From NCBI RefSeq assembly GCF_000224145.3, contig NW_004190369.2, forward strand, positions 1-64,000: a DNA stretch of 64,000 nt, given 5' to 3'; not shown here. Position 1 is the stretch's first letter. Source of the stretch: Ciona intestinalis. Lineage: Eukaryota; Chordata; Ascidiacea; Phlebobranchia; Cionidae. The text below holds more notes on this DNA, generated by a model. That model saw nothing but the letters and a program-made list of their open reading frames with translations, was not told where the DNA came from and did no database searches.

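Noticed and set aside
61833..61930. Possible tRNA gene (A and B boxes)
   Set aside because: No cloverleaf can be completed and the sequence continues into a repeated SINE body found elsewhere in the window.

Overview
The window looks like a compact, AT-rich genome of a marine invertebrate. Very short introns (mostly 60-150 bp), many small inverted-repeat transposons, tRNA-derived SINEs and a large C-type lectin gene make a tunicate such as Ciona the best guess. That is an inference from style, not a database match.

One object dominates. It is a single minus-strand gene that enters at position 64000 and leaves at position 1, so its start and stop codons both lie outside. I could chain 173 exons with compatible splice phases and no stop codon. 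Together they encode about 7,070 residues of an apparently extracellular, cysteine-rich modular protein.

In transcription order: (1) 64000-49651, a CTLD (C-type lectin domain) block of CTLD, QPD-bearing CTLD half, an old-type four-cysteine module and another CTLD, with transposon-filled introns. (2) 49295-6885, a tandem array of 72 four-cysteine modules. Seventy are built from a 154-nt alpha exon (three Cys, PENC...GPHS...CL..IW....C) and an 83-nt beta exon (ending in [EN]CYG). Two subtypes alternate strictly, A (VFPENC, GTKAPVKL, acidic beta) and B (VYPENC, YPGNLT, ENMESVK beta). (3) 6784-5370, a CTLD and a short linker. (4) 5205-5101, an EGF-like exon. (5) 4817-76, a second CTLD block repeating the order of block 1, followed by one more CTLD that runs off the window.

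Introns longer than 300 bp hold the mobile elements: hAT-like elements with 8-bp target duplications, a TTAA-flanked MITE, a TA-flanked TAGTAGGG family, SINE copies, minisatellites and a frameshifted transposon-type coding relic. No convincing plus-strand gene, rRNA, functional tRNA or CRISPR array was seen. A 50-base assembly gap lies at 52520-52569.

The likely role is an elongated, glycosylated secreted or surface-anchored lectin, with CTLDs at both ends for ligand contact and the array as a rod. I do not recognise the four-cysteine module as a named family, and no function beyond the CTLDs can be assigned from sequence.
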